From NCBI RefSeq assembly GCF_030386795.1, contig NZ_JANUQM010000009.1, positions 324,492 to 388,491 of the forward strand: DNA of 64,000 nt. Direction: 5' to 3'. The DNA comes from Streptomyces sp. S.PNR 29 (lineage in GTDB: Bacteria; Actinomycetota; Actinomycetes; Streptomycetales; Streptomycetaceae). The notes beneath the pieces were generated by a model. The model had not been told where the DNA came from. It did not search any database and saw nothing but the letters and a program-made list of their open reading frames with translations. Both the position numbers and the translations under genes were made by a program. Shown in pieces: positions 1 through 7,044 of the stretch (the first letter of the stretch is position 1; every line of letters starts with the position of its first letter).

Positions 1-1
1 G

Positions 2-628
2 ACCAACCTCGAACCCGTGGGCTTCGCCTACCCCGACCCCGTGGCCGTCTGCATCGACATCGTCGCCCGCCCGGAGCCCAAAACGGTCAAGAACCGCGTG
101 CACCTCGATCTGGCCACCACCTCGACCGCCCATCAAGCGGAGTTGGTCGCGCGCTTGAAGGATCTCGGCGCGACACTCGCCGACGTGGGGCAGGGCGACG
201 TCCCCTGGACAGTGATGGCCGACCCGGAAGGAAACGAGTTCTGCGTCCTGGAGCCCCGCCCGATCTACCAGGACACCGGGCCGATCGCCGCGGTGGTGGT
301 CGACTGCACCGACCCACGAGGGATGGCCCGGTTCTGGGGCGAGGCGATGGACTGGACGCTGCACGAGGTCACCGACGACCACGCGACCATGCGCTCCTCC
401 GCAGGCGTCGGCCCCTACCTGGAGTTCCTCCGCACCCCCGACACCAAGAGCGTGTGGAACCGCGTCCACCTCGACGTCTGCCCCTACCCCGGTGACGACC
501 TGGCCGCGGAGGCAGCCCGACTGCGCGCCCTGGGCGCCACCGACCCTGGTATCGATCAGTCCGCACTCTCCTGGACGGTTCTGGCCGACCCGGAAGGCAA
601 CGAGTTCTGCCTCCTCACCCCTCGCTGA
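2..628 (+). CDS. VOC family protein, two glyoxalase-like domains (5' partial)
   Basis: The reading frame is open to the first base of the window, so the true start lies upstream; a GTG at 17 is only an internal possibility. Two tandem vicinal-oxygen-chelate half-modules are visible, each ending in the signature W-T-V-(M/L)-A-D-P-E-G-N-E-F-C (first near residue 65, second near residue 190), with a matching 'NRVHLD' strand in each. Duplicated Glyoxalase_6-like domains of this type are common in Streptomyces, but their substrates are mostly unknown. The fold call is strong and the specific reaction cannot be read. No operon partner is visible; the next gene is on the other strand. Confidence 0.85.
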   Translation, partial: TNLEPVGFAYPDPVAVCIDIVARPEPKTVKNRVHLDLATTSTAHQAELVARLKDLGATLADVGQGDVPWTVMADPEGNEFCVLEPRPIYQDTGPIAAVVVDCTDPRGMARFWGEAMDWTLHEVTDDHATMRSSAGVGPYLEFLRTPDTKSVWNRVHLDVCPYPGDDLAAEAARLRALGATDPGIDQSALSWTVLADPEGNEFCLLTPR

Positions 629-714
629 CCTTGAGCAACGCGTCCGGCCGGTTCGGGTGCAGCGGTAGTCATCGGCGATGCCCGTCGCAGTCAGCACCAC
701 GAGCCCGGAAGGGC

Positions 715-1239
715 TCAGTGGGTCGGGCGCCGCGGGGCACTCGCCACCCCTGAATCCCGGCCGCTCAGCGCGGCATCCAGCGTCTCCTGGGCCATGCGCA
801 TCGCCTCGGCGTACTTCGGCTCGACCATACGCTCCCAGGTCCGGTCCGGTGCGACGTCCTCGACCCGGCTCACCACCCACCAGATGTTGCCGAACGGATC
901 CCGCACCCGGCCACCGCGATCCCCCCACGCGCTGTCAGCGGCCTCGGTGATCACCTGTGCCCCGTGCGCAACAGCAGCGGCCATGGCAGCGTCCGCGTCC
1001 GGGACGTAGACCCGCAGCAGCGAGGGCATCGCCGGCCAGTCGGGCCGTCGGTCGAAGGCCAGCACCACCGTGTCGCCGACACGGATCTCACCGTGGCCGA
1101 TGGTGCCGTCCTCGACCGGCACCCGTGCGAGTTCCTCGCCATCGAACGCGGCGGTGATGAAGTCCAGCAGCGCACCGGTGTCGTCGGTGACCACCCACGG
1201 CGCAACGCTGGTGTAACCCTCGGGTGCGGTGTGCCTCAT
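715..1239 (-). CDS. VOC/PhnB-like glyoxalase family protein
   Basis: This 174-residue protein has the PhnB-like VOC pattern: an N-terminal 'YTSVAPWVVTDD' strand, a 'GHGEIRVGDTVVLAFD' segment, a middle 'LRVYVPDADAA' repeat strand, and a C-terminal 'D.GGRVRDPFGNIWWV' motif near residue 115. Such proteins are single-domain metalloenzyme or resistance-type folds with largely unknown substrates. The start ATG at 1239 directly precedes the MRHTAPEGYT N terminus seen in relatives. It faces the preceding VOC gene convergently; they share a fold but are not close in sequence. Function beyond the fold is not assigned. Confidence 0.85.
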   Translation of the reverse strand: MRHTAPEGYTSVAPWVVTDDTGALLDFITAAFDGEELARVPVEDGTIGHGEIRVGDTVVLAFDRRPDWPAMPSLLRVYVPDADAAMAAAVAHGAQVITEAADSAWGDRGGRVRDPFGNIWWVVSRVEDVAPDRTWERMVEPKYAEAMRMAQETLDAALSGRDSGVASAPRRPTH

Positions 1240-1506
1240 CGGTCTCGTCCCCTCGTGCGGTCCTTCGCGATGTGACGACCCTAGGGGCCGATTAGGACCA
1301 TTACTGACCTAGATCGCGCACGAGACCAGCAGCATCCTTCTAGACGGCCCAGTGAGCCCCGGACCCTCTGAAGTTCCTCAACTCTGCTTTGGGTCGAGTG
1401 GGGGGCGGGCATCTCCCGGTCACGCAACGAGCGAGGCGCCCACGGGGGGCTGCTTCGGGGGAACTCACCGGGGGATTTCCGGGGGAATCGGAAGGAGGGT
1501 GGCGCC

Positions 1507-1863
1507 ATGGTCATCGGCATCATCCTGGCGATTGTCATCGCTGTCGTGGTGGGGACGATCGTCGCCGCCGTGCGCAGCAGCCGGCGGAGCACGGTCCGGA
1601 TGGCGGGCCACGGCGGCAGGGGAGGGTACCGCTCGTCGGGGAGCAGCCACGACAGCGGCAGCGACAACAGCTGGTGGGTGGCCTCGGCCGGTGCCGTGGC
1701 GAGCGACAGCGGCGGCGGCTCGGACGGGTCGTCCGGCGACCACTCGGGCGGCCACTCGTCGGGCCACTCCTGCGGCTCCAGCTCCTCCTCCTGCGGCTCC
1801 AGCTCCTCCTGCGGGGGCGGGTCGTCCTGCGGGGGCGGTGGCGGATGCGGTGGAGGCAGCTGA
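1507..1863 (+). CDS. Small membrane protein with Gly/Ser/Cys-rich tail
   Basis: An N-terminal hydrophobic helix (residues 2-22, Ile/Val/Ala-rich) is followed by an Arg-containing segment and a roughly 90-residue tail made almost only of Gly, Ser, His and Cys. Cysteines are regularly spaced in 'CGSSSS' and 'CGGG' blocks and finish in 'GGCGGGS'. A strong ribosome-binding site (GGAAGGAGG) lies 8 bases before the ATG. The topology suggests a single-pass membrane-anchored protein with a disordered, possibly metal-binding or disulfide-forming tail. I do not recognise a family, and function is unknown. A terminator follows at 1910. Confidence 0.7.
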   Translation: MVIGIILAIVIAVVVGTIVAAVRSSRRSTVRMAGHGGRGGYRSSGSSHDSGSDNSWWVASAGAVASDSGGGSDGSSGDHSGGHSSGHSCGSSSSSCGSSSSCGGGSSCGGGGGCGGGS

Positions 1864-1909
1864 CACGGGGCAGCTGAGCTCCGCCGAGGGGGAACCGCAT
1901 CCGCACAGC

Positions 1910-1934
1910 GGGGTCCGTGCCAGGCACGGGCCCC
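1910..1934 (+). terminator. Stem-loop terminator after the Cys-rich gene
   Basis: A 12-bp stem (GGGGTCCGTGCC / GGCACGGGCCCC, one G-T pair) with a single-base loop lies 46 bases after the stop codon of the small membrane protein. Confidence 0.6.
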
Positions 1935-1937
1935 GCG

Positions 1938-2006
1938 TTCTTGTTCCGGTTCCGTGTTCCGGTTCCGTGTTCCAGTCCCGTGTTCCAGTTCCGGGTTCCG
2001 GTTCGT
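1938..2006. repeat. Short tandem repeat of a GTTCCGGTTCC-type unit
   Basis: About six imperfect copies of an 11-12 base unit (TGTTCCGGTTCC and variants TGTTCCAGTCCC, TGTTCCAGTTCC) follow the terminator. They lie in the 439-base gene-free stretch 1864-2302. The rest of that stretch (2007-2302) shows no convincing gene and presumably carries the promoter of the DUF2617 gene. Confidence 0.7.
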
Positions 2007-2302
2007 GACGTACGCCGGTTTGCGACCACGCCGGGCGCACGCCTGAACGGGCCTGGCGTACGCCGTGGTTGAACAGTTGAGCTGATAAGCCCTCTGAAGG
2101 ATGGAAACCCTACGAACTTGGGTAAAAACGCTGTGACGGCGCCCCAGTTCATGATTCCCTCTCCTTCACCAACGCAGCCCCTCGGACCTCCTGCGGACAT
2201 CTCTCCCGACGGCCGACTGGGCTGACCGGGCCGCATCCCCCGGCGTGACAGGGGACGCAGGACCCACACCTTCCTCTCCTTGTGTGCTTGCGGAGCCGAT
2301 CC

Positions 2303-2908
2303 ATGCTCACGACCCTGAACACCGCCTACACCGACACGCGTGCGGCCGACCTCGCCTGGGCCCTGGGGCGCGAACCGCTCCCCGCTCTGGCCACACTCGA
2401 CCTCGAACTGAGCGGCGCCAAGCTGCAGTTGCGCCTCCTCGGCGCGTCCCACCAGGTACTTCTGGAAGACGGGAAGGGCAGTTGTTCGGAGACGGTGGCG
2501 TGCATCGCGGGCAGCAGCACGCCGCTTCCCCTGGGCGTCGCCAAGCGGGTGGGCGACTGGGAGTACGAGTTCGCGGCCCGTGTGGAGGTGCTCTCCCCGG
2601 GCTCCTTCGCGGGCCGCGCCCAGGAGTTGCTGGCCCTGGTCTCCGACCACCCCCACGGCCTCGCCGGCGTCTTTCCGGGCAGCCCGCACGCCTTCACGGC
2701 GATGCTGGCCCAGCGCCACGAGGGGCAGGTCCACTGGCGGACCTGGCACGCCTATCCGCAGGACGGGCAGCTGGTGGCGACCAGAACCCGGGTGGGCGCC
2801 CGGGTGCGGTTCGGCCGGCCCGCGGCGGCACCGGCCGAGGCCCCGGCCAACGGCCGAACCGGGGCGGGTGGCCCGACAGCGGCACCTCAAACCCCCCGCC
2901 GCACCTGA
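2303..2908 (+). CDS. DUF2617 family protein
   Basis: The protein begins MLTTLNTAYTDTRAADLAW, the conserved start of the actinobacterial DUF2617 family, and runs 201 residues. The conserved body (residues 1-175) ends in 'HWRTWHAYPQDGQLVATRTRV', and the last 30 residues are Ala/Pro-rich linker. The ATG at 2303 was chosen over an in-frame GTG at 2282 because homologues start here. The function of DUF2617 is unknown. It lies 61 bases upstream of the spermidine-synthase-like gene in the same direction, an arrangement I recall from Streptomyces genomes and that suggests co-transcription. Confidence 0.88.
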   Translation: MLTTLNTAYTDTRAADLAWALGREPLPALATLDLELSGAKLQLRLLGASHQVLLEDGKGSCSETVACIAGSSTPLPLGVAKRVGDWEYEFAARVEVLSPGSFAGRAQELLALVSDHPHGLAGVFPGSPHAFTAMLAQRHEGQVHWRTWHAYPQDGQLVATRTRVGARVRFGRPAAAPAEAPANGRTGAGGPTAAPQTPRRT

Positions 2909-2969
2909 CCGACCGTTTTCACACGTGTGGGTGACAAAGCGCAGCGCGGCTGTGACGTAACGTCACAGC

Positions 2970-4625
2970 GTGATCGAACAGCACGCGCCCGCCCCGCCCG
3001 GCACTCCGCCGCACCGGGGCGGTCCCGGCGGCCCCGGTGCCCCCGCGCGGCTGCCCGTCCGGCCGGGCACAGGCAGGTTTCTGGTGCTCGCGGGCGTGTT
3101 CGTCTGCGCGGCCTGCGGGCTGGTGTACGAACTCGAACTGGTCGCCCTCGCCTCGTACCTGATCGGCGACTCGGTCACCCAGGCGTCCGTCGTCCTGTCC
3201 GTCATGGTCTTCGCGATGGGCATCGGCTCCCTCGCCGCCAAGCGGCTGCGCCGGCTCGCGGCGGCCGGCTTCGGCGCGATCGAGGCGACCCTCGCCCTCG
3301 TCGGCGGCTGCAGCGCGCTGGCGCTGTACGCCGTCTTCGCCTGGACCGGCGACTGGGGCGGGCTGTGGGCGAGCGGCCCCCGCTGCCTCCTGGTCGCCTT
3401 CTCCCTCACCATCGGCCTGCTGATCGGCGCCGAGGTCCCGCTGCTGATGGAGCTGATCCAGCGCATCCGCCGCCAGGACGCGGGCGGCGCCGTGGCCGAC
3501 CTGTTCGCCGCGGACTACGTGGGCGCTCTGGTCGGCGGCCTGGCCTTCCCGTTCCTGCTCCTCCCGCTGCTCGGCCAGTTGACCGGCGCGCTGATCACCG
3601 GCGCGGTCAACGCGGTCGTCGGCGGCGCCCTGGTCCTCGGCCTGTTCCGCCGTGATCTGACCCGTCGCGCCCGCTGGCTGCTGCTGGCCGCCAACGCCAC
3701 CGTGCTCGCCGTCCTCGCCTCCGCCGCCGTCCTCGTCGACGACTTCGAACGGGCCGCCCGGCAGGCGGTGTACGGCCAGGACGTCCGCGTCGCGCTGCAG
3801 ACCGAGGTGCAGGAGGTGGTCCTCACCGGCGGCACACGGGGCCGCCCGTTCGGCCTGTTCCTGGACGGCCGGCTGCGGGTCAGCGGCCGGGACGAGCGCC
3901 GCTACCACGAGGCGCTGGTGCACCCCGCGATGACCGGCCCGCACGCGCGCGTGCTGATCCTCGGCGGCGGCGACGGCCTCGCCGCCCGGGAGGTGCTGCG
4001 GTATTCGGGCGTACGCCGGGTCGACGTCGCCGAGATCGACCCGGGAGTGGTCCGGCTGGCCCGCCACGACCCCGCCCTGTCGGCGCTGAACGGGCACGCG
4101 TACGACGACCCGCGCGTGCGCGTGACGACGGCGGACGCCTTCTGCCTGCTGCGCGCAGCGCCGCCGGCGACGTACGACGTGGTGGTCGCGGACCTGCCGG
4201 ACCCGGGCATCACGGCCAGTACGAAGCTGTACTCGCAGGAGTTCTACGGCCTGGCCCGGCGCGTGCTCGCCCCCGGCGGCCGGCTGGTGGTGCACGCCGG
4301 ACCCGTCTCCTCACGCCCGCGGGCGTTCTGGACGGCGGAGTCGACGCTCCGCGCGTCCGGGTTCCGCACCGCGCCCTACCGCGTGACCGGCAGCGACACC
4401 GGCTTCACGGCCGGTCCCGACCGCACGGCCGCCCACCCGTCCGGCGCCCCCCGGGACTGGGGTCTGGTGCTGGCCGCCCGCACGGCCCCGCCGCTGCGTC
4501 TCGCTCCGCGGGGCCCGCACCCGCGCACCCTCACACAGGCCCGGCTGACCGCCGACGCCCGCGAGGCGTCCCGTACGCGCGTGCCGGGTCTGCCGCCGTC
4601 GACGCTGCTGCATCCCCGGTACTGA
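2970..4625 (+). CDS. speE: Polyamine aminopropyltransferase with N-terminal membrane domain
   Basis: The 551-residue protein has two parts. Residues about 30-250 form a hydrophobic region of several transmembrane helices ('VLAGVFVCAACGLVYELELV' and following). Residues about 265-510 form a spermidine-synthase-type Rossmann methyltransferase fold. The nucleotide-binding motif 'VLILGGGDGLAAREVLRY' is near residue 328, the acidic 'VAEIDPGVVRLAR' follows, and 'VVVADLPDP' marks the catalytic Asp region. The family transfers aminopropyl groups from decarboxylated SAM to diamines, but membrane-fused members in Streptomyces are poorly tested, so the substrate is inferred. A Pro-rich basic tail ends the protein. 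It is probably co-transcribed with the upstream DUF2617 gene. Confidence 0.88.
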   Translation: MIEQHAPAPPGTPPHRGGPGGPGAPARLPVRPGTGRFLVLAGVFVCAACGLVYELELVALASYLIGDSVTQASVVLSVMVFAMGIGSLAAKRLRRLAAAGFGAIEATLALVGGCSALALYAVFAWTGDWGGLWASGPRCLLVAFSLTIGLLIGAEVPLLMELIQRIRRQDAGGAVADLFAADYVGALVGGLAFPFLLLPLLGQLTGALITGAVNAVVGGALVLGLFRRDLTRRARWLLLAANATVLAVLASAAVLVDDFERAARQAVYGQDVRVALQTEVQEVVLTGGTRGRPFGLFLDGRLRVSGRDERRYHEALVHPAMTGPHARVLILGGGDGLAAREVLRYSGVRRVDVAEIDPGVVRLARHDPALSALNGHAYDDPRVRVTTADAFCLLRAAPPATYDVVVADLPDPGITASTKLYSQEFYGLARRVLAPGGRLVVHAGPVSSRPRAFWTAESTLRASGFRTAPYRVTGSDTGFTAGPDRTAAHPSGAPRDWGLVLAARTAPPLRLAPRGPHPRTLTQARLTADAREASRTRVPGLPPSTLLHPRY

Positions 4626-4692
4626 GGGTCGGCGGGGTGACTTTCCACCGACCGGGGTGCAGCCCGGCGCCCACTGGGTAGGCTCCGGAGCT

Positions 4693-5544
4693 ATGGAGCA
4701 TGAGGTGTTCGTTCCGGTTCCGGCCGAGCGGCTCAGGGAGGTGCTGGCCGACCCCGCGCGGGTCGCCCGGGCGGTCCCCGGGCTCCAGCAGGACGCCGGT
4801 GCGGAGCCGGTCGCGGGGCGGCTGAAGGTCCGCGTCGGCAGCCACTCCGTGACGTACCGCGGCTCCGTACGGCTGTCGCGGCGGGACGACGGTGCGTACG
4901 CCGTCGAGGGCGAGGGCACCGAGGCCCGCGGCACCGGCTCGGTCAAGCTCGCGCTCACGCTCCGCGTCCGGGACACGGACGACGGCTCCACCCTCACCTT
5001 CGACGGGACGGCCACGGCGGACGGGCGCGTCACGGAGCTGCCCGCGGAGGCGGTCGGCGGGGCCGTGACCCGGCTGCTGAGCCGTTTCGCGGAGAACCTG
5101 GGGGCGGTCGCGGAGGAGGTGCCGAGCGCACCGGAGACGGCCGAGTCCCTCGCCACCGAGGACTTCGAGCCCGCGGCGACCGGCGACTTCGAGGCCACCC
5201 CGGACGCCGACGACGCCCCGGTTCCGGCGCCCACGGAGGAAGCAGCCCCGGTCCCCCCGCCCTCCCTCGACCCCACCGCCGACGAGGACGACACCGCGGG
5301 TGGTGTCTCCGGTGACTTCGCGGAGGCCGCCGAGCCTCCCGCCGAGGCGGCGCACGCACGGCGCACCATGATCGGACGCAGCGCGGAGGAGGTGGACCAC
5401 GCTCCACCACGCGGCCGCTACGCCCCCGTCCCCGCCCCCCAGGCGGTCACCCGCTCCACCCCGCTGCGCTGGGCGGCCCCGGCGGCGGCCGTGCTCCTGG
5501 CATCGGCGGTCGTGGTGAACCGGGTCCTGCGCAAGCGGCGCTGA
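4693..5544 (+). CDS. CoxG-like SRPBCC protein with C-terminal membrane anchor
   Basis: The ATG at 4693 gives MEHEVFVPVPAERLREVLADP, the usual start of the SRPBCC/CoxG (carbon monoxide dehydrogenase subunit G-like) fold, with 'VPGLQQD', 'GRLKVRVGS' and the long C-terminal helix 'AVTRLLSRFAENLG' near residue 125. Residues 150-235 are an acidic Pro/Ala linker, and residues 255-275 form a single membrane helix ahead of a basic RKRR end. CoxG proteins recruit Mo-dependent CO dehydrogenase to the membrane. No coxLMS genes are nearby, so a CO dehydrogenase role is doubtful and a generic lipid or ligand-binding role is equally possible. Confidence 0.82.
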   Translation: MEHEVFVPVPAERLREVLADPARVARAVPGLQQDAGAEPVAGRLKVRVGSHSVTYRGSVRLSRRDDGAYAVEGEGTEARGTGSVKLALTLRVRDTDDGSTLTFDGTATADGRVTELPAEAVGGAVTRLLSRFAENLGAVAEEVPSAPETAESLATEDFEPAATGDFEATPDADDAPVPAPTEEAAPVPPPSLDPTADEDDTAGGVSGDFAEAAEPPAEAAHARRTMIGRSAEEVDHAPPRGRYAPVPAPQAVTRSTPLRWAAPAAAVLLASAVVVNRVLRKRR

Positions 5545-6190
5545 CCAACGCCGAGGTGCTCTGACCGATCCTGCGGCCGTTTCCGTCGGCGCACCCCGCC
5601 CGGCACCCGCCCGGCATCCGGCCGGCGGCATGAGCGCGGCGGGCCCGGGCGCTGCCCGTGCGGCGTCTGGCTGCCGCACCGCGCAGCCACTCCTCCGCCG
5701 CCGAGGCGGCAGAAGCCGACGAAGCCGCTATAGCCGCCGTAGCCGCCGGGCCGCGACCCAGGCGGCACTGCCCCGGCCGTGAGCGCCAAGCCCGCGGGAC
5801 GGTGTGGCGGGCCGGCGCCGATCCCGTCCGCGCCCGTCTCCCGCGGCACCCGCGCCGACGGTTGGGCGCCGGCCCGTTGGACGGGCGGTCAGCCGCGGCC
5901 GACGGCCCCGGCCGGGCCCACCCCGCCCACCCCTTCACGGACCTCCCGGCCCGCAGGACGCCGGTCCGGCCGAGCGGCGAGCGCGGCGCCCCGTCCACAG
6001 CCTGTGGACGGCCCGGCCGCGCCGTGCGCCAGGTCGGTCGGGACCGGGTCGCGGGCCCTGCCACGGACGGCGAGAGCCCGGCCCGGCACGGGACCGTGAT
6101 GGTCGTCCGTGCCCTGGCCGGGCTCTCCCCCGCGTCCGGCGCGTACCCGGTCGTACCCGCCGACGCTCCGCTGTGGTGACGGGCCGAGGA
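5545..6190. other. Gene-free stretch between CoxG-like and ybjN-like genes
   Basis: This 646-base GC-rich interval has many overlapping open frames, but none shows recognisable protein sequence, a good ribosome-binding site or family similarity. Its only clear feature is the large stem-loop at 6072-6127, which serves the leftward ybjN-like transcript. Confidence 0.5.
6072..6127 (-). terminator. Long inverted-repeat terminator after ybjN-like gene
   Basis: GAGAGCCCGGCC at 6072-6083 pairs perfectly with GGCCGGGCTCTC at 6116-6127, and inner CACGG/CCGTG segments extend the stem. It lies 64 bases past the leftward stop codon of the YbjN gene. Confidence 0.65.
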
Positions 6191-6721
6191 CTACTCCTCA
6201 CCGTCCTCCGGCTTCTCCGCGTCGTTGATCTCCTGCTCCAGGCCGAGCTGCTCGATGAGCCACTTGTCGAACTCGATGGCGGCCCGTACCCAGCTGACCG
6301 TCGAGGAGACGAAGTGCTCCAGGCTCACGCCCATGCCGATCAGCATCTGCGCCTCACCGATGAGGCGGACGGTGCCGTCGTCGTGGGTGTGGCTGTAGAC
6401 CTTGGGCCACAGGGTCCGCCGGTTCCAGTCGTCGATGGACTCCAGCAGCTGCGGCTTCTCGTCGATCTTGTGGGGCCGGTCGTAGAACGTCCGCACCGAG
6501 AAGACCTGCTGGTCACCCTCACCGCGGAACATGAAGTACGTACGGAACTGCTCCCACGGCGCCGCGAGGTCACCCTCGTCGTCGACGACGTACTTGAGCT
6601 CCATCTGGTCGAGGAGCTGCTTCACGAGATCCTGATCCGGGACGACGGGGCCCGCCGGTCCTTGGGGCTGCGGCTCGGGCTGGCCCCCGAAGTTCGGAAT
6701 CGAGGACGGGTCGATGCTCAC
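6191..6721 (-). CDS. YbjN domain-containing protein
   Basis: Starting at the GTG at 6721 (upstream AAGGGA ribosome-binding site) the protein is 176 residues, MSIDPSSIPNFGG. Residues 35-165 match the YbjN/type III secretion chaperone-like fold of actinobacteria ('WEQFRTYFMFRGEGDQQVF', 'DDWNRRTLWPKVYSHTHDDG', 'GVSLEHFVSSTVSWVRAA'). The N terminus is Pro/Gln-rich and the C terminus acidic. YbjN proteins are cytosolic and regulatory or chaperone-like in other bacteria; the Streptomyces role is unknown. The frame stays open far upstream, but the extra sequence is arginine-rich shadow of clpB and was excluded. Confidence 0.85.
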   Translation of the reverse strand: MSIDPSSIPNFGGQPEPQPQGPAGPVVPDQDLVKQLLDQMELKYVVDDEGDLAAPWEQFRTYFMFRGEGDQQVFSVRTFYDRPHKIDEKPQLLESIDDWNRRTLWPKVYSHTHDDGTVRLIGEAQMLIGMGVSLEHFVSSTVSWVRAAIEFDKWLIEQLGLEQEINDAEKPEDGEE

Positions 6722-7044
6722 CGTGATTTTCCCTTCGTACGGATCCCGCCATCCTCCCTCATCCGGGGAGGGGGGTGGCAAGCCCAGCCGGGGGCTGTCA
6801 GCCGTCGGCTGACATGATTTGGCCGGTCGGGGCAGGTCCGTGACGTTGGGGGGCGGCTCCGAGGCCCTGGGCTTCGCCGGGGCCGAGCTGCCGCGAGATG
6901 CCCGGGACGTGCACGCGACAGGACTGGCGGCACATCGAGTACGACGCGGATCTGTGTCTCGATCCGCGCTACGCCGACGGCCCCTGCCGGACGTGGCACG
7001 GGCTGGTCCCCACCCGTGCCACACGGTCGCCCGCGCCGTCCCGG
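6722..7044. other. Interval between ybjN-like gene and clpB
   Basis: These 323 bases hold the ybjN promoter and the 3' end of the clpB transcript. A rightward frame from the ATG at 6898 (MPGTCTRQDWRHIEYDADL) looks protein-like for about 38 codons but runs into the antisense of clpB and has no Shine-Dalgarno sequence, so it is not called. Confidence 0.4.

Noticed and set aside
1938..2006. Repeat tract considered as a CRISPR array
   Set aside because: The units are 11-12 bases, adjacent and without unique spacers. No cas genes occur in the window.
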